From positions 2,231,001 through 2,295,000 of the forward strand of contig LT599022.1 of assembly GCA_900079695.1 (NCBI GenBank): 64,000 nucleotides of DNA, read 5' to 3'. This document shows positions 1 through 8,294 of this stretch, piece after piece. A program made the position numbers and the translations under genes. The first letter of the stretch is position 1, and each line of letters opens with the position of its first letter. A model generated the notes under the pieces. That model was not told the origin of the DNA and did no database searches. It worked only from the letters and a program-made list of their open reading frames with translations. The DNA comes from an uncultured Alphaproteobacteria bacterium. Lineage in GTDB: Bacteria > Pseudomonadota > Alphaproteobacteria > Rhodospirillales > Rhodospirillaceae.

Positions 1-581
1 CCCGCATCGAACACCCCGACCTCGTCGGCATCGGCGGCATGCGCCGCGAGCACCCGCTTGAGGCCGCCCGCGCCGTCGCCCGCGAGAATTTCGGCGAACA
101 GACGGCGGCCGATCAGCGGCGGATGACCGCGCCGCCCGCGGAACGTCGGGTAGAGCACCGCGCGATCGGGGTGGAAGCTCGCGGCGAGGCGGCGGACGGT
201 GGACGGCCGTACCAGAGGCACGTCGACCGGCAGCAGGAAGCACGCGTCGATTTCGGGATCGAGAGCGCCGATCCCGGCGACCGCCGAGGTGTACATGCCC
301 TCGGCATAGCGCGGGTTGACGACGCACGCCGCCCCTTCGCGCCGCACCACCGGAGCCAGTTCGTCGGCACGATGCCCCACCACCACCGCGATCTCGGCGA
401 CGCCCGCGGCGCGGAACAGCGCGATCGCCCGGGCAAGGGCGGAGCTGCCGCCGATCGGCAGCAGCGGCTTGAAGCCTTCCCCCATGCGCGACGAATATCC
501 CGCCGCGAGAATCACCGCCGCCAGCCGCGGCGCGCGGGGATCGGGCGCGGGGGCGGGGGCGGAACAGCAGCAGCCGCTCAT
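1..581 (-). CDS. MobA/MocA-like nucleotidyltransferase, DVU_1551 type (3' end off window)
   Basis: The gene starts at 581 and runs off the left edge, so about 193 residues are visible. The N-terminus has a short Cys-rich, Ala/Pro-rich tail, then the NTP-transferase signature LAAGYSSRMG at about residues 26-35 with the following FKPLL lysine, and a metal-binding LLPVDVP motif near residue 115. This family transfers a nucleotide to molybdopterin (MocA/MobA) or acts as a general sugar-type nucleotidyltransferase. Next to a Mop-type enzyme, which carries molybdopterin cytosine dinucleotide, a cytidylyltransferase role is plausible, but the substrate is inferred. The start overlaps the stop of the upstream gene (ATGA). 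It matches the nucleotidyltransferase that accompanies Mop in Desulfovibrio clusters. Confidence 0.85.
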   Translation of the reverse strand, partial: MSGCCCSAPAPAPDPRAPRLAAVILAAGYSSRMGEGFKPLLPIGGSSALARAIALFRAAGVAEIAVVVGHRADELAPVVRREGAACVVNPRYAEGMYTSAVAGIGALDPEIDACFLLPVDVPLVRPSTVRRLAASFHPDRAVLYPTFRGRRGHPPLIGRRLFAEILAGDGAGGLKRVLAAHAADADEVGVFDA

Positions 582-1042
582 GCCTCGTCCTCCGCCCCGT
601 CGATGCGCGATCCGTCGGGCGCATAGCCGTTGACGGCGAGAATCCGGTCGAGCTTGCGCAGGGTCTCGACGACGATCTCCGGGCAGCGCGCCTGCTGCGC
701 CGCGAAATCGCCGCCGGTGATCGCCGCGCAGGTGGTGCCGCCGTAGCGCGCGCCGTAGGTGTCGTCGAACCATGCCGACAGCGATTCCAGCATTTCCGGC
801 AGGCGATCGTCGGCGATCTCGTCGGGACCGCCGCGCCCGGCATAGAGGCCGAGGACGCAGCAGCCGCCGGTGAGGCAGCCGCACTCGCGCCCGCTCTCCA
901 TGCCGCCGAGCAGGCCGGTGGCGGCGCGCACCAGCTCCGGGCTGGTTTCGCCGCGCGCCTCCAGCGCCAGGATCGCGAGGATCTGGCTGCATTTGAACCC
1001 CTGCAGGGACAACTCCAGAACCCGGAACCCCTGGTCCGCCAT
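578..1042 (-). CDS. C-GCAxxG-C-C family protein, DVU_1555 type
   Basis: A 154-residue soluble protein rich in paired cysteines: one in a GFKCSQ motif near the N-terminus, then the signature GRECGCLTGGCC at about residues 51-62, a TTCAAITGG motif near 103 and a further Cys near 117. These are the hallmarks of the C_GCAxxG_C_C family, whose members probably bind a metal or a cluster; no enzyme reaction is established. The start at 1042 is chosen because a strong Shine-Dalgarno (GAGGAGGT) lies just upstream and the homologous region begins there. It sits between the methyltransferase and the nucleotidyltransferase in the aldehyde-oxidoreductase operon and overlaps the latter by 4 nt, implying translational coupling. 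Confidence 0.85.
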   Translation of the reverse strand: MADQGFRVLELSLQGFKCSQILAILALEARGETSPELVRAATGLLGGMESGRECGCLTGGCCVLGLYAGRGGPDEIADDRLPEMLESLSAWFDDTYGARYGGTTCAAITGGDFAAQQARCPEIVVETLRKLDRILAVNGYAPDGSRIDGAEDEA

Positions 1043-1053
1043 GATCGACCTCC

Positions 1054-1743
1054 TCAGTTGTCGGCGCGGCGGGCGACGAACAGCGCGTAGCCCGGCCGCA
1101 TCCGTTTCACCGCTTCCGCGCCCGCGCCGGGCGCGCACCAGACGTCGCCCGCCGATCCTCCGGCGAAGATCACGCGCGCCACGAACGCCCGCAGCGCCTC
1201 GGACCGATCCTCCCAGCCGCCCGGCGCGAACCCGTGCGCGGCGAGCAGGTCCCGCCACTCCGCCTGCGTCCGCAGGCCGCGCAGACGGGCGGGCGCGCCG
1301 TCGGGCGGCGGCTCGGCGGCACGGCGATAGGGATCCCCCGCCACCAGGCGGCCGCCGGGCGCGAGAACGCGCCGGAGTTCGTCGAGGGTGCGCGGCAGGT
1401 CCGCCATCAGGCCGAGGCTGCACTCGGCGAGAACCCCGGCGAAGCCGCCCGCGGCGAACGGCAGGTTCGCGCCGTCGGCGGCGGCCACCGTCGCGCCGTT
1501 GCGCCGCGCCTCGGCGAGGGCGGCGCGGGAGACGTCCACGCCGACCGCGACGATCCCGCGCGCGCGCAGAAGCGCGAGGCTCGCGCCGCCGCCGCAGCCG
1601 AGGTCGAGCACCCGCTCGCCCCCCCGCCAACCGCCGAGATCGAGGGCGCGGGCGGTGAGTTCGGGACCGCCGAGCCGCACCGCCCCGCCGGGGGCGTCGA
1701 ACCGCCCGGTTTCGTAGAGGCCGCGCGGCTCGGGGCGGTGCAT
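1054..1743 (-). CDS. Class I SAM-dependent methyltransferase, DVU_1556 type
   Basis: A 229-residue protein with a Rossmann methyltransferase fold: motif I LDLGCGGG near residues 45-52, an acidic VGVDVS motif II, and LRRVLAPGGRL as the post-core helix-strand. The start at 1743 overlaps the stop of the preceding redox protein by one base (TGATG). In Desulfovibrio the equivalent gene belongs to the same conserved set around Mop. The methyl acceptor is unknown; its constant company with a molybdenum aldehyde oxidoreductase suggests work on that enzyme, its cofactor or its product, but nothing in the sequence decides this. Confidence 0.85.
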   Translation of the reverse strand: MHRPEPRGLYETGRFDAPGGAVRLGGPELTARALDLGGWRGGERVLDLGCGGGASLALLRARGIVAVGVDVSRAALAEARRNGATVAAADGANLPFAAGGFAGVLAECSLGLMADLPRTLDELRRVLAPGGRLVAGDPYRRAAEPPPDGAPARLRGLRTQAEWRDLLAAHGFAPGGWEDRSEALRAFVARVIFAGGSAGDVWCAPGAGAEAVKRMRPGYALFVARRADN

Positions 1744-1946
1744 CACTTGTCCTCCAGCGCCTGTTCGACGTCGAGCATCTTGCCGAGGGCGAGATCCTCG
1801 GGCACGAACACCAGTCCGCACGACGGGCAGCGCGGCAGTTCCACGGGAAAGCGGTTGCCGAGGTACTCGACCGTGACCTTGCCGGGTTCGAGCGCGCATC
1901 CGCATTTGCCGCACGTCAGGCTGGTTTCCGCCGGTTCCGGGGTCAT
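1743..1946 (-). CDS. Small zinc-ribbon/rubredoxin-like redox protein, DVU_1557 type
   Basis: A 67-residue protein with two CxxC knuckles (Cys12/Cys15 and Cys40/Cys43) separated by 24 residues, the layout of a zinc ribbon or rubredoxin-type metal site; Cys17 is extra. The acidic C-terminal half ends in a helix. It could carry electrons or bind zinc structurally; the sequence alone does not decide. The start at 1946 overlaps the end of the upstream Fe-S flavoprotein by 4 nt, and its own stop overlaps the methyltransferase start, so the three are probably co-translated. It corresponds to the short redox protein found beside Mop in Desulfovibrio. Confidence 0.82.
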   Translation of the reverse strand: MTPEPAETSLTCGKCGCALEPGKVTVEYLGNRFPVELPRCPSCGLVFVPEDLALGKMLDVEQALEDK

Positions 1947-4264
1947 TGCGGAGGCTCCTTCGCCACCTGCATGCGGTGGCTGTAGGCGCGGTGGACCGCG
2001 AACGCGTCCCCCTGCCGGGTATACTCCACCCAGTAGGTGACGCTGACCGGTCGATGGCTGGCGATGCAGTGGCCGGTGCGGGCGTCGACGATCTTTTCGC
2101 CGCTTGCCTCGGCGTGACGGATCACCGCGCGCACGTCGTCGTGGAGGATCAGCCGCCGCTCCAGCGCCGCGGCGACCTCGGGGGACAGGATCAGCTCGGG
2201 TTCGGGTTCGGGTTCGGACACGGGTTCCTCCCACACGGTGCGCAACAGGCCGGCCTTCAACCGGGCGCGGCTCTCCTGCCGCCGCGAGAACCCCGGATCG
2301 GGCCGCGCCGCGGCATCGCCGCCATCGCCGAACAGCAGGTCGAGAACGTGGAGGGCGCGCTTGCCCCGCCGCGCGAAGTTGTCGCGGCACATCGCGCAAT
2401 AGGTGACGTAATCGGCGTCGCTCGCCGCGATCCGCCGGTCGACGGTGCGGTCGGCGAGGTCCGGGTCGACGAACGACGCCAGCCCGCCGAATCCGCAGCA
2501 GGGGGTATGGTCCGGATCGCCGAGTTCGATCGCGGCAACCCCGGCCTCGGCGAGCAGGTGCCGCACCGCCCTCTGCGTCGCGCGGTCGCCCCGCGCGGCG
2601 CAGGGATCGTGAATCGCCAACCGCAACCCCGCCGCGCGCCTGCCCGGCACGCCGGTGACGGCGAGCACCGTCCACAGCGTGTCCACCCGCGCGCCGGGGA
2701 GCCCGGCTTCGAGCATTTTCCGGCAGGTCGGGCAAGCGGCGATCAGGCGCGGACGCCCGAGCCCCTCCCAGGCGGCGGCGAGGGCGTCGCCGGTCTCGCG
2801 GAAGCGCGCCTCCTGCCCCGCCCAGTGCGCCGGCGCGCCGCAGCACCCGAGCATCAGACCGACGCCGCCGGGAAGCGCGCGGCGCAGGTGGGCGTAAGCC
2901 GCCGCCACCCGGTCGGGCGACGACGCGCTCAACTGGCAACCGGGAAAGAAGACCGACGCGCTCGCCGTCGCTCCGGGCTGATGACGCGCGAGGAAGAACG
3001 CCTCGCCGGAGCTGAACGCCAGATCGCGCAACGCGAAATCGTGGTAGGACGGCGGCATCTTGCCCTTGTTCACCATGCTCCGCCGCGCCTCCAGGCAGAT
3101 CTCGCCCATGTTCAGGTTTTCGGGACACACCGCCTCGCACAGGCCGCACAGGCTGCAGGCGTTGGCCAGCCGGTTGGCCTTGTGGTTGCCGAGGACGATG
3201 CAGTCGTTGTTGTAGATCTCGCGCACGTAGCGCTTCGGGTAGGATTTGTGGGTGGCAAGATACTCGCAGGACTTGACGCACTCCAGGCAGCGGCAGGGGA
3301 AGCAGCGCCCGGCCTCGGCGCGCGCCTCGTCGGCGGCGTATCCGCGATCGGGATCGGCGGGCGCGACCGCCGCCGCCGGGGCGTATCCGGAGACGTCGGT
3401 GTAAAGGCGGGAGACGAAGCCGCCCTGGCGCTCGCGGTTGGCGGTCAGCGACGCGCCCTGGAACATCCGGTCGAGGGAGAGCGCGGCGGCGCGGCCGTCG
3501 TGCAGCGAGGCGATCGGCGAATAGGGCGCGTCGCCGCGCAGCAGGCTGCCGCCCGCGAAAATCTTCGAGTGGCTGGTGGCGAATGTCAGCGGATCGACCG
3601 CGATCCGCCCCTCGGCGTCGCGGGCGAACTCCGGCCAGCCGGACGCGGCGGCCGCGCCGATGCCGAAGTAGACGCCGTCGAAATCGTCGACGAGCGCGGC
3701 GAGACCGGCGGCGTCGACCGGCGCGTTGCAGCGCATCTCGATACCGAGGCTCCGCAGCGCCGCGAGATCGGCGTCGACCACCCGCGCCGGAAGAATCGCC
3801 TCGCCGAGGGCGTAGAGACGATCGACAGGGCGTTCGCGCGCCTCGAACACCGTCACCGCACAGCCCTTGAGGGCAAGATCGGCGGCGGCGGCGAGGCCCC
3901 CGAGCCCGGCGCCGACGACCGCGACGCGGCGCTTGCGCAGGCTCTTGCCGACCACCGGCAGCGGGCGCGGCCCGGCGAATTCGAGCACCGCGCGTTCGAG
4001 GCCGCGGATGCGAACCGCACCGCCCGCCTCGGCGCGGCGGCATGCGCCCTCGCACGGGGCGTCGCAGATCCGGCCGACGATTCCGGGGAGCGGCACCGCA
4101 CGGACCAGCACCGCGAGCGCGCCGCGCCAGTCTCCGTCGCGCGCACACCCGAGCATCGCGCGGGCGTCGAGATGCAGCGGACAGGCCGCCGTGCATGCCG
4201 GCGGCTGCTCCTCGACGCACCGCGATTCCCATTCGCGAATCCGTTGACCGTCCATCGCCGACAC
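1943..4264 (-). CDS. Fe-S flavoprotein: pyridine-nucleotide-disulfide oxidoreductase fused to HdrB-like domains, DVU_1558 type
   Basis: A 773-residue multi-centre electron-transfer protein. Residues 1-110 form a GltD-like Cys-rich helical domain (CTAACP, CDAPCEGAC). An FAD-binding VGAGLGG motif follows near 117, then ferredoxin-type cysteines (CFPCRCLECVKSC near 327 and CSLCGLCEAVCP near 369). The C-terminal half carries HdrB-like cysteine-rich motifs (FPGC, GCCGAP, ACPTC, DPC, CCGFGG). A proline/glutamate linker leads to a final domain of about 80 residues. It probably passes electrons between the aldehyde oxidoreductase, a pyridine nucleotide or thiol pair and ferredoxin; bifurcation is possible but unproven. 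It follows mop after a strong hairpin. Confidence 0.85.
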   Translation of the reverse strand: MSAMDGQRIREWESRCVEEQPPACTAACPLHLDARAMLGCARDGDWRGALAVLVRAVPLPGIVGRICDAPCEGACRRAEAGGAVRIRGLERAVLEFAGPRPLPVVGKSLRKRRVAVVGAGLGGLAAAADLALKGCAVTVFEARERPVDRLYALGEAILPARVVDADLAALRSLGIEMRCNAPVDAAGLAALVDDFDGVYFGIGAAAASGWPEFARDAEGRIAVDPLTFATSHSKIFAGGSLLRGDAPYSPIASLHDGRAAALSLDRMFQGASLTANRERQGGFVSRLYTDVSGYAPAAAVAPADPDRGYAADEARAEAGRCFPCRCLECVKSCEYLATHKSYPKRYVREIYNNDCIVLGNHKANRLANACSLCGLCEAVCPENLNMGEICLEARRSMVNKGKMPPSYHDFALRDLAFSSGEAFFLARHQPGATASASVFFPGCQLSASSPDRVAAAYAHLRRALPGGVGLMLGCCGAPAHWAGQEARFRETGDALAAAWEGLGRPRLIAACPTCRKMLEAGLPGARVDTLWTVLAVTGVPGRRAAGLRLAIHDPCAARGDRATQRAVRHLLAEAGVAAIELGDPDHTPCCGFGGLASFVDPDLADRTVDRRIAASDADYVTYCAMCRDNFARRGKRALHVLDLLFGDGGDAAARPDPGFSRRQESRARLKAGLLRTVWEEPVSEPEPEPELILSPEVAAALERRLILHDDVRAVIRHAEASGEKIVDARTGHCIASHRPVSVTYWVEYTRQGDAFAVHRAYSHRMQVAKEPPQ
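2197..2216 (-). repeat. 6-bp tandem repeat encoding Glu-Pro dipeptides
   Basis: Just over three copies of the hexamer CGGGTT lie in tandem inside the Fe-S flavoprotein gene, where they encode the repeated Glu-Pro linker between the HdrB-like domains and the C-terminal domain. Being a multiple of three, copy-number change would lengthen or shorten the linker without a frameshift. Confidence 0.8.
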
Positions 4265-4305
4265 TCCCGACCCGTGGCCGCATCCCGCGGCGGATGAGGA
4301 AAGGG

Positions 4306-4333
4306 GTCCGGAACGGGCGCACCCGTTCCGGAC
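4306..4333 (-). terminator. Perfect 12-bp hairpin directly after mop
   Basis: A perfect inverted repeat of 12 bp (GTCCGGAACGGG and its complement) with a 4-nt loop begins 17 nt past the mop stop codon. On the minus strand it is followed only by CCCCTTTCC, a poor T-tract. It is therefore more likely a partial terminator or an mRNA-stabilising 3' structure than a full stop, and would lower expression of the five downstream genes relative to mop. Confidence 0.6.
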
Positions 4334-4349
4334 CTCGGTTCGGACGACC

Positions 4350-7097
4350 TCAGGCGTGGGCGAGGTCGGCGGCCTTGGCGTCGAGCGCCGCCTTCACCGC
4401 CTCGGGCAGTGCCGGAACCTTGAAGATCCGCACGCCGCAGGCGTCGTGGATGGCGTTCAGGATCGCCGGATGCGGCGCGGTCAGCGGCGCCTCGCCGACG
4501 CCCGCCGCGCCGAACGGCCCGAGCGGACGCGGGGTTTCGAGGTAGAGGATCTCGATGTCGTCGGGCACGTCCTTGGGATACGGAATGCCGCAGTCCAGGA
4601 GCGTGGTGTGATACTCGAGATCGTCGAAGTCCTCGGTCAGGGCGAGACCGATGCCCTGCGCCAGACCGCCGTAGATCTGCCCGTCCACGGTGGCGCAGTT
4701 GATGATCGTGCCGACGTCGACGGCGGTGGTGAACTTCACCACCGAGACCTTGCCGGTTTCGAGGTCCACCTCGACCTCGGGCATGAACACCTCGTACATG
4801 TAGATCGGGAAGGGATCGCCCTGGCAGGTGTCGGTGGCGCACTCGGTGCAGGCCTGCGCCACCCACTTGCCGTCGTAGCGGAGCGGAATCTTCTCGGCGA
4901 CCATTTCGTCGTAGGTGCGGTAGGTGCCGTCCGGCTTGCGCATCGCGTTGAGCAGCATCTCGCACGAGACCTTGGTGGCGTTGCCGGTGAAGACGTTGGA
5001 CCGGCTGCCGCCCGACGGCCCGCTGTTGGGGCAGAGGGTGTCGTTCATCACCAGCTTGAACTGCTCGGGCTTGAGGTGCAGCACCGGGCGGAACACCTCG
5101 TGCGCGATCGTCAGGCACGAGAGGTCGGAGCCCTGGCCGTGATCCTGCCAGGCGTTGTAGAGGGTGACGCCGTGCGGGGTCAGTTCGGCGGCGGCGGCGG
5201 AGCTGTCGGGGCCGTCGAGACCGCAGCCGTAGAGGCCGAGGGCGATGCCGACGCCGCGCTTATGCCCGGGCTTCGCGAACGCCTTGCAGCGCGCCTTCGC
5301 CTCCTCGTACTTCGGCCGCAGCATGTCGAACAGCTCGACCAGGCAGTAGACGTCCGGCACCTGACCGGTCGGGGTGGTCGAGCCCGGGCGGTAGAGGTTC
5401 TTGTAGCGGAACTCGAACGGGTCCTCGCCGACCTTCTCCGCCAGGATGTCCATGCAGATTTCCGAGGCGAGGAACGCCTGCGGCGAACCGAAGGCGCGGA
5501 ACGCCGAGCCCCAGGCGTGGTTGGTGGCGACCGTCCGGCCCTTGCCGCGAATGTTCGGCAGCTCGTAGCCCGCGCCGGTGAATTGACCCTGGCGCAGGGT
5601 CACGAGGTCGCCGAACTCCGAGTACGGCCCGTGGTCCATCCACCAGTCGGTCTCCATGGCGACCAGCTTGCCGTTCGCGTCGGCCGCCATCTTGATCTTC
5701 ATGTCCACCGGCGAGCGCTTGCCGGTGTAGGTGATGTTCTGGAACTGGTCGTAGACCAGCGACACCGGGCGGCCGTCGCAGGCGAGGCAGGCGACGCCGA
5801 GCAGCGCCTCCATGGTCGGGCTGAACTTGTAGCCGAAGGTGCCGCCGGTGCCGTTCTGGATCAGCCGCAGCTTCTCCGGTTCGACGCCGATGCCCGGGCA
5901 GATCATCGCATGATGCAGATGCAGGCCGATGCTCTTCGACTGGATCGTCAGGCGGTCCTCGTCGTCGATGTAGGCGCAGCCGCAGTCGGGTTCGAGGTGC
6001 AGGTGCGGCTGGCGGCTGCAATAGGTCTCGCACTCGGCGACGTGGGCGGCCTCGGCGATCAGCGGGGCGGTCTCCGCGCCCTTCACCACGCCGCACTCGT
6101 AGTAGACGTTCGGCACGCCGGGGTGGATCTCGATGGCGTCGGGCGCCTGGGCGGCGAAGCCGTCCATGTAGGCGGGCAGAACCTCGAGATCGACGACCAC
6201 TTTGTCGGCCGCCGCGCGGGCGTGCGCCTCGGTATCGGCGCAGACGATCGCGATCGCGTCGCCGAACTGGAACACCTTCTCCTTGCACAGGATCGGCCGG
6301 TCCCATCCGTCGCCCTTGTTCTCGGGGAAGGTGATGAGGCCGGTGATCGCGTTCTTGCCCTTGACGTCCTTCCAGGTCACCACCTTGACGACGCCGGGCA
6401 TCTTCTCCGCCACCGAGGTGTCGATGCCCTTGATGTTGGCGTGCGACACCTTGGCCTGGACGAGGGCGAGGCGCAGGGTGTTCTCGGGCATGTGCAGCGC
6501 GACGTCGGCGCCGAAGTCCCAGGTTCCGGTGACCTTCGCGAGCGCCGAGGGGCGATGGAACCAGGTGCCGAGGATCTTGCCGTCCGGCCCGGGCTTGAAC
6601 AGCAGGTCCTCCTTCTTCATCTCGCCGCGCAGCACCGCCGCCGCGTCCATCACCGCGTCGATCAGCGGCTTGTAGCCGGTGCAGCGGCAGAGGTTGCGGT
6701 TGCGGTGGAACCAGTTGCGCACCTCCTCGCGGGTCGGGCTCAGGGTCTTGTCGAGCAGCGCCTTGGCCGACATCAGGAAGCCCGGGGTGCAGACGCCGCA
6801 CTGGGCGCTGCCGTGGGCCATCCACGCGATCTGCAGCGGGTGCAGGTCGAGCGCGCTGCCGAGGCCCTCGATGGTGACGATCTTCGCGTCCTCGGGCACG
6901 CTGCCCACCGTCTTCTTGCAGGAGCGCACCGGCGCGCCGTCGATCAGGACGGTGCAGGAGCCGCACTGGCCGTCGCCGCAGCAGACCTTGCAGCCAGTCA
7001 GCAGGAGCTGTTCGCGCAGAACGTCCGAGAGCATCCGTTTCGGATCGACGACGACCGGCCGATCGACCCCGTTCACATTCAAGCTAATCCGTCGCAT
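4350..7097 (-). CDS. mop: Mop-type molybdenum aldehyde oxidoreductase (xanthine oxidase family)
   Basis: A 915-residue single-chain enzyme that oxidises aldehydes to carboxylic acids. It is collinear with Desulfovibrio gigas Mop (907 residues): Cys40, 45, 48, 60 for the plant-type [2Fe-2S] cluster, Cys100, 103, 137, 139 for the second cluster, and the catalytic glutamate in GVGEAPLT at Glu869 all fall at the positions known from that enzyme. There is no FAD domain, so electrons must leave to an external carrier. The start has a good ribosome site (CAGGAGG). It follows xdhC by 32 nt and precedes the Fe-S flavoprotein. The physiological aldehyde is unknown; the cofactor is expected to be molybdopterin cytosine dinucleotide. 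Confidence 0.95.
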   Translation of the reverse strand: MRRISLNVNGVDRPVVVDPKRMLSDVLREQLLLTGCKVCCGDGQCGSCTVLIDGAPVRSCKKTVGSVPEDAKIVTIEGLGSALDLHPLQIAWMAHGSAQCGVCTPGFLMSAKALLDKTLSPTREEVRNWFHRNRNLCRCTGYKPLIDAVMDAAAVLRGEMKKEDLLFKPGPDGKILGTWFHRPSALAKVTGTWDFGADVALHMPENTLRLALVQAKVSHANIKGIDTSVAEKMPGVVKVVTWKDVKGKNAITGLITFPENKGDGWDRPILCKEKVFQFGDAIAIVCADTEAHARAAADKVVVDLEVLPAYMDGFAAQAPDAIEIHPGVPNVYYECGVVKGAETAPLIAEAAHVAECETYCSRQPHLHLEPDCGCAYIDDEDRLTIQSKSIGLHLHHAMICPGIGVEPEKLRLIQNGTGGTFGYKFSPTMEALLGVACLACDGRPVSLVYDQFQNITYTGKRSPVDMKIKMAADANGKLVAMETDWWMDHGPYSEFGDLVTLRQGQFTGAGYELPNIRGKGRTVATNHAWGSAFRAFGSPQAFLASEICMDILAEKVGEDPFEFRYKNLYRPGSTTPTGQVPDVYCLVELFDMLRPKYEEAKARCKAFAKPGHKRGVGIALGLYGCGLDGPDSSAAAAELTPHGVTLYNAWQDHGQGSDLSCLTIAHEVFRPVLHLKPEQFKLVMNDTLCPNSGPSGGSRSNVFTGNATKVSCEMLLNAMRKPDGTYRTYDEMVAEKIPLRYDGKWVAQACTECATDTCQGDPFPIYMYEVFMPEVEVDLETGKVSVVKFTTAVDVGTIINCATVDGQIYGGLAQGIGLALTEDFDDLEYHTTLLDCGIPYPKDVPDDIEILYLETPRPLGPFGAAGVGEAPLTAPHPAILNAIHDACGVRIFKVPALPEAVKAALDAKAADLAHA

Positions 7098-7129
7098 GAG
7101 CCATCCTCCTGGCTTTTGGGGCTGAATCC

Positions 7130-7972
7130 CTACTCAACCGTTTCCGACTTCGCCCGCGTTCGGGCGGGAGCCCGGAGGTCGCGCATGTGCGGCAGGGCCG
7201 CGTCGCTGTGCCTGCGAAAAGCGATGATCTCCGCAGTAACGGCGACTGCGATTTCCTCTGGGGTGGTGGCGCCGATGTCGAGACCGACAGGGGCGTGGAC
7301 GCGTTCGAGCCGCTCGGCCGGAGCGCCGTCCTGCTTGAGCTTCTGGAACACCGTCGCAACCTTCGCCCGCGAACCGATCATGCCGATGTATCCGGCGGGC
7401 GTGTCGACGGCCCAGCGCAGGACGCGCGCGTCCTGCTGATGTCCGCGGGTGACGATGAAGACGTAGTCCCCCTCGGAGAGCGTCAGTTTCCGGAGAGTCT
7501 CCTCCCAGTCCTCGGCGAAGACCTCCTTCGCCTCCGGAAACCGCTGACGATTGGCGTAGGCGGCGCGGTCGTCGACGACGACCACCTCGAACCCCGCCAT
7601 CCGGGCGATCTTGTAGGTGCTGAAGCCCACGTGCCCGGCGCCGAAGATGTAGAGCAACGGCGCGGGCGCGATCGGTTCGATGAACACCTTGAGTTCGCCG
7701 CCGCACAGGAGCCCGGCGTCGTCGCCGGGGTTGGAGGTGAGGTCGAAGTCGAGGGTCTGCGGCTTCTCGCGCTTGATCGTCTTGATCGCGGCGGCGATCA
7801 CTTCCGCCTCGACGCGGCCGCCGCCGATCGTGCCGAGGCTGCTGCCGTCCTCGCACACCAGCATCTTCGCCGCGGTGAACGAAGGGATCGAGCCGTTGCT
7901 GGTGACGATCGTCGCGAGGGCCGCACGCCGCCCCTCGCGCCGCATCCGCACCACCTCTTCGTAGATATCCAT
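7130..7972 (-). CDS. xdhC: XdhC/CoxI family molybdenum-enzyme maturation factor
   Basis: A 280-residue protein with the two XdhC domains: an N-terminal XdhC/CoxI domain (TIVTSNGSIP, GTIGGGRVEAE, a GGELKVFIEP strand) and a C-terminal Rossmann-like domain starting at IFGAGHVG near residue 110. Relatives insert the sulfurated molybdenum cofactor into xanthine-oxidase family apoenzymes and protect it. Sitting immediately upstream of mop, it almost surely matures that enzyme. The start MDIYEEV at 7972 is where family similarity begins. A 77-nt gap with a strong hairpin separates it from the upstream ferredoxin gene. Confidence 0.9.
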   Translation of the reverse strand: MDIYEEVVRMRREGRRAALATIVTSNGSIPSFTAAKMLVCEDGSSLGTIGGGRVEAEVIAAAIKTIKREKPQTLDFDLTSNPGDDAGLLCGGELKVFIEPIAPAPLLYIFGAGHVGFSTYKIARMAGFEVVVVDDRAAYANRQRFPEAKEVFAEDWEETLRKLTLSEGDYVFIVTRGHQQDARVLRWAVDTPAGYIGMIGSRAKVATVFQKLKQDGAPAERLERVHAPVGLDIGATTPEEIAVAVTAEIIAFRRHSDAALPHMRDLRAPARTRAKSETVE

Positions 7973-7992
7973 GCCGTCCTCCCTGGCGCGGG

Positions 7993-8016
7993 GCCGTTCC
8001 GGCGACGCGGAACGGC
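7993..8016 (-). other. Hairpin between ferredoxin and xdhC
   Basis: GCCGTTCCG and its exact complement form a 9-bp stem with a 6-nt loop in the 77-nt gap between the ferredoxin and xdhC genes. No T-tract follows on the minus strand. It marks the junction between the hydrogenase part and the aldehyde-oxidoreductase part of the operon and may act in mRNA processing or stability. Confidence 0.5.
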
Positions 8017-8049
8017 GGATACGCGCCCGGCCCTCGCGTCGACGCGCGA

Positions 8050-8241
8050 TCAGGCCGGGACGCACGCTCCGTTCGGGCAGACCGAGGCGCATTGCGGCTC
8101 GTCGTAGTCGCCCTTGCACTCCTTGCACTTGTCGGGATTGATGCTGTAGAGCTTCTTCTTGTGGCTGATCGCGCCGTTCGGGCACACCGCCTCGCAGGAA
8201 CCGCACGCCTCGCACACGTCGGCGAGAATCTTGTAGGCCAT
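8050..8241 (-). CDS. Small 2[4Fe-4S] ferredoxin
   Basis: A 63-residue ferredoxin with cluster I ligands Cys10, 13, 16, 20 (CEACGSCEAVCP) and cluster II ligands Cys39, 42, 51, 55, where eight residues separate the second and third cysteines, as in Alvin-type bacterial ferredoxins. It is cytoplasmic and has no signal sequence. Its place between cooH and xdhC-mop makes it the obvious electron carrier from the aldehyde oxidoreductase system to the hydrogenase, filling the position that CooF has between CO dehydrogenase and hydrogenase in Rhodospirillum rubrum. That functional link is inferred from context. Confidence 0.9.
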   Translation of the reverse strand: MAYKILADVCEACGSCEAVCPNGAISHKKKLYSINPDKCKECKGDYDEPQCASVCPNGACVPA

Positions 8242-8294
8242 GATCTTCTCCTCTCCTTGTTCGGCCGCGGCCCGCGCCGCGGAAAACCGCGCCC

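Noticed and set aside
1946..7439. Long plus-strand frames opposite the Fe-S flavoprotein and mop genes
   Set aside because: No ribosome sites or domain features, and the minus-strand genes are conserved at residue level.
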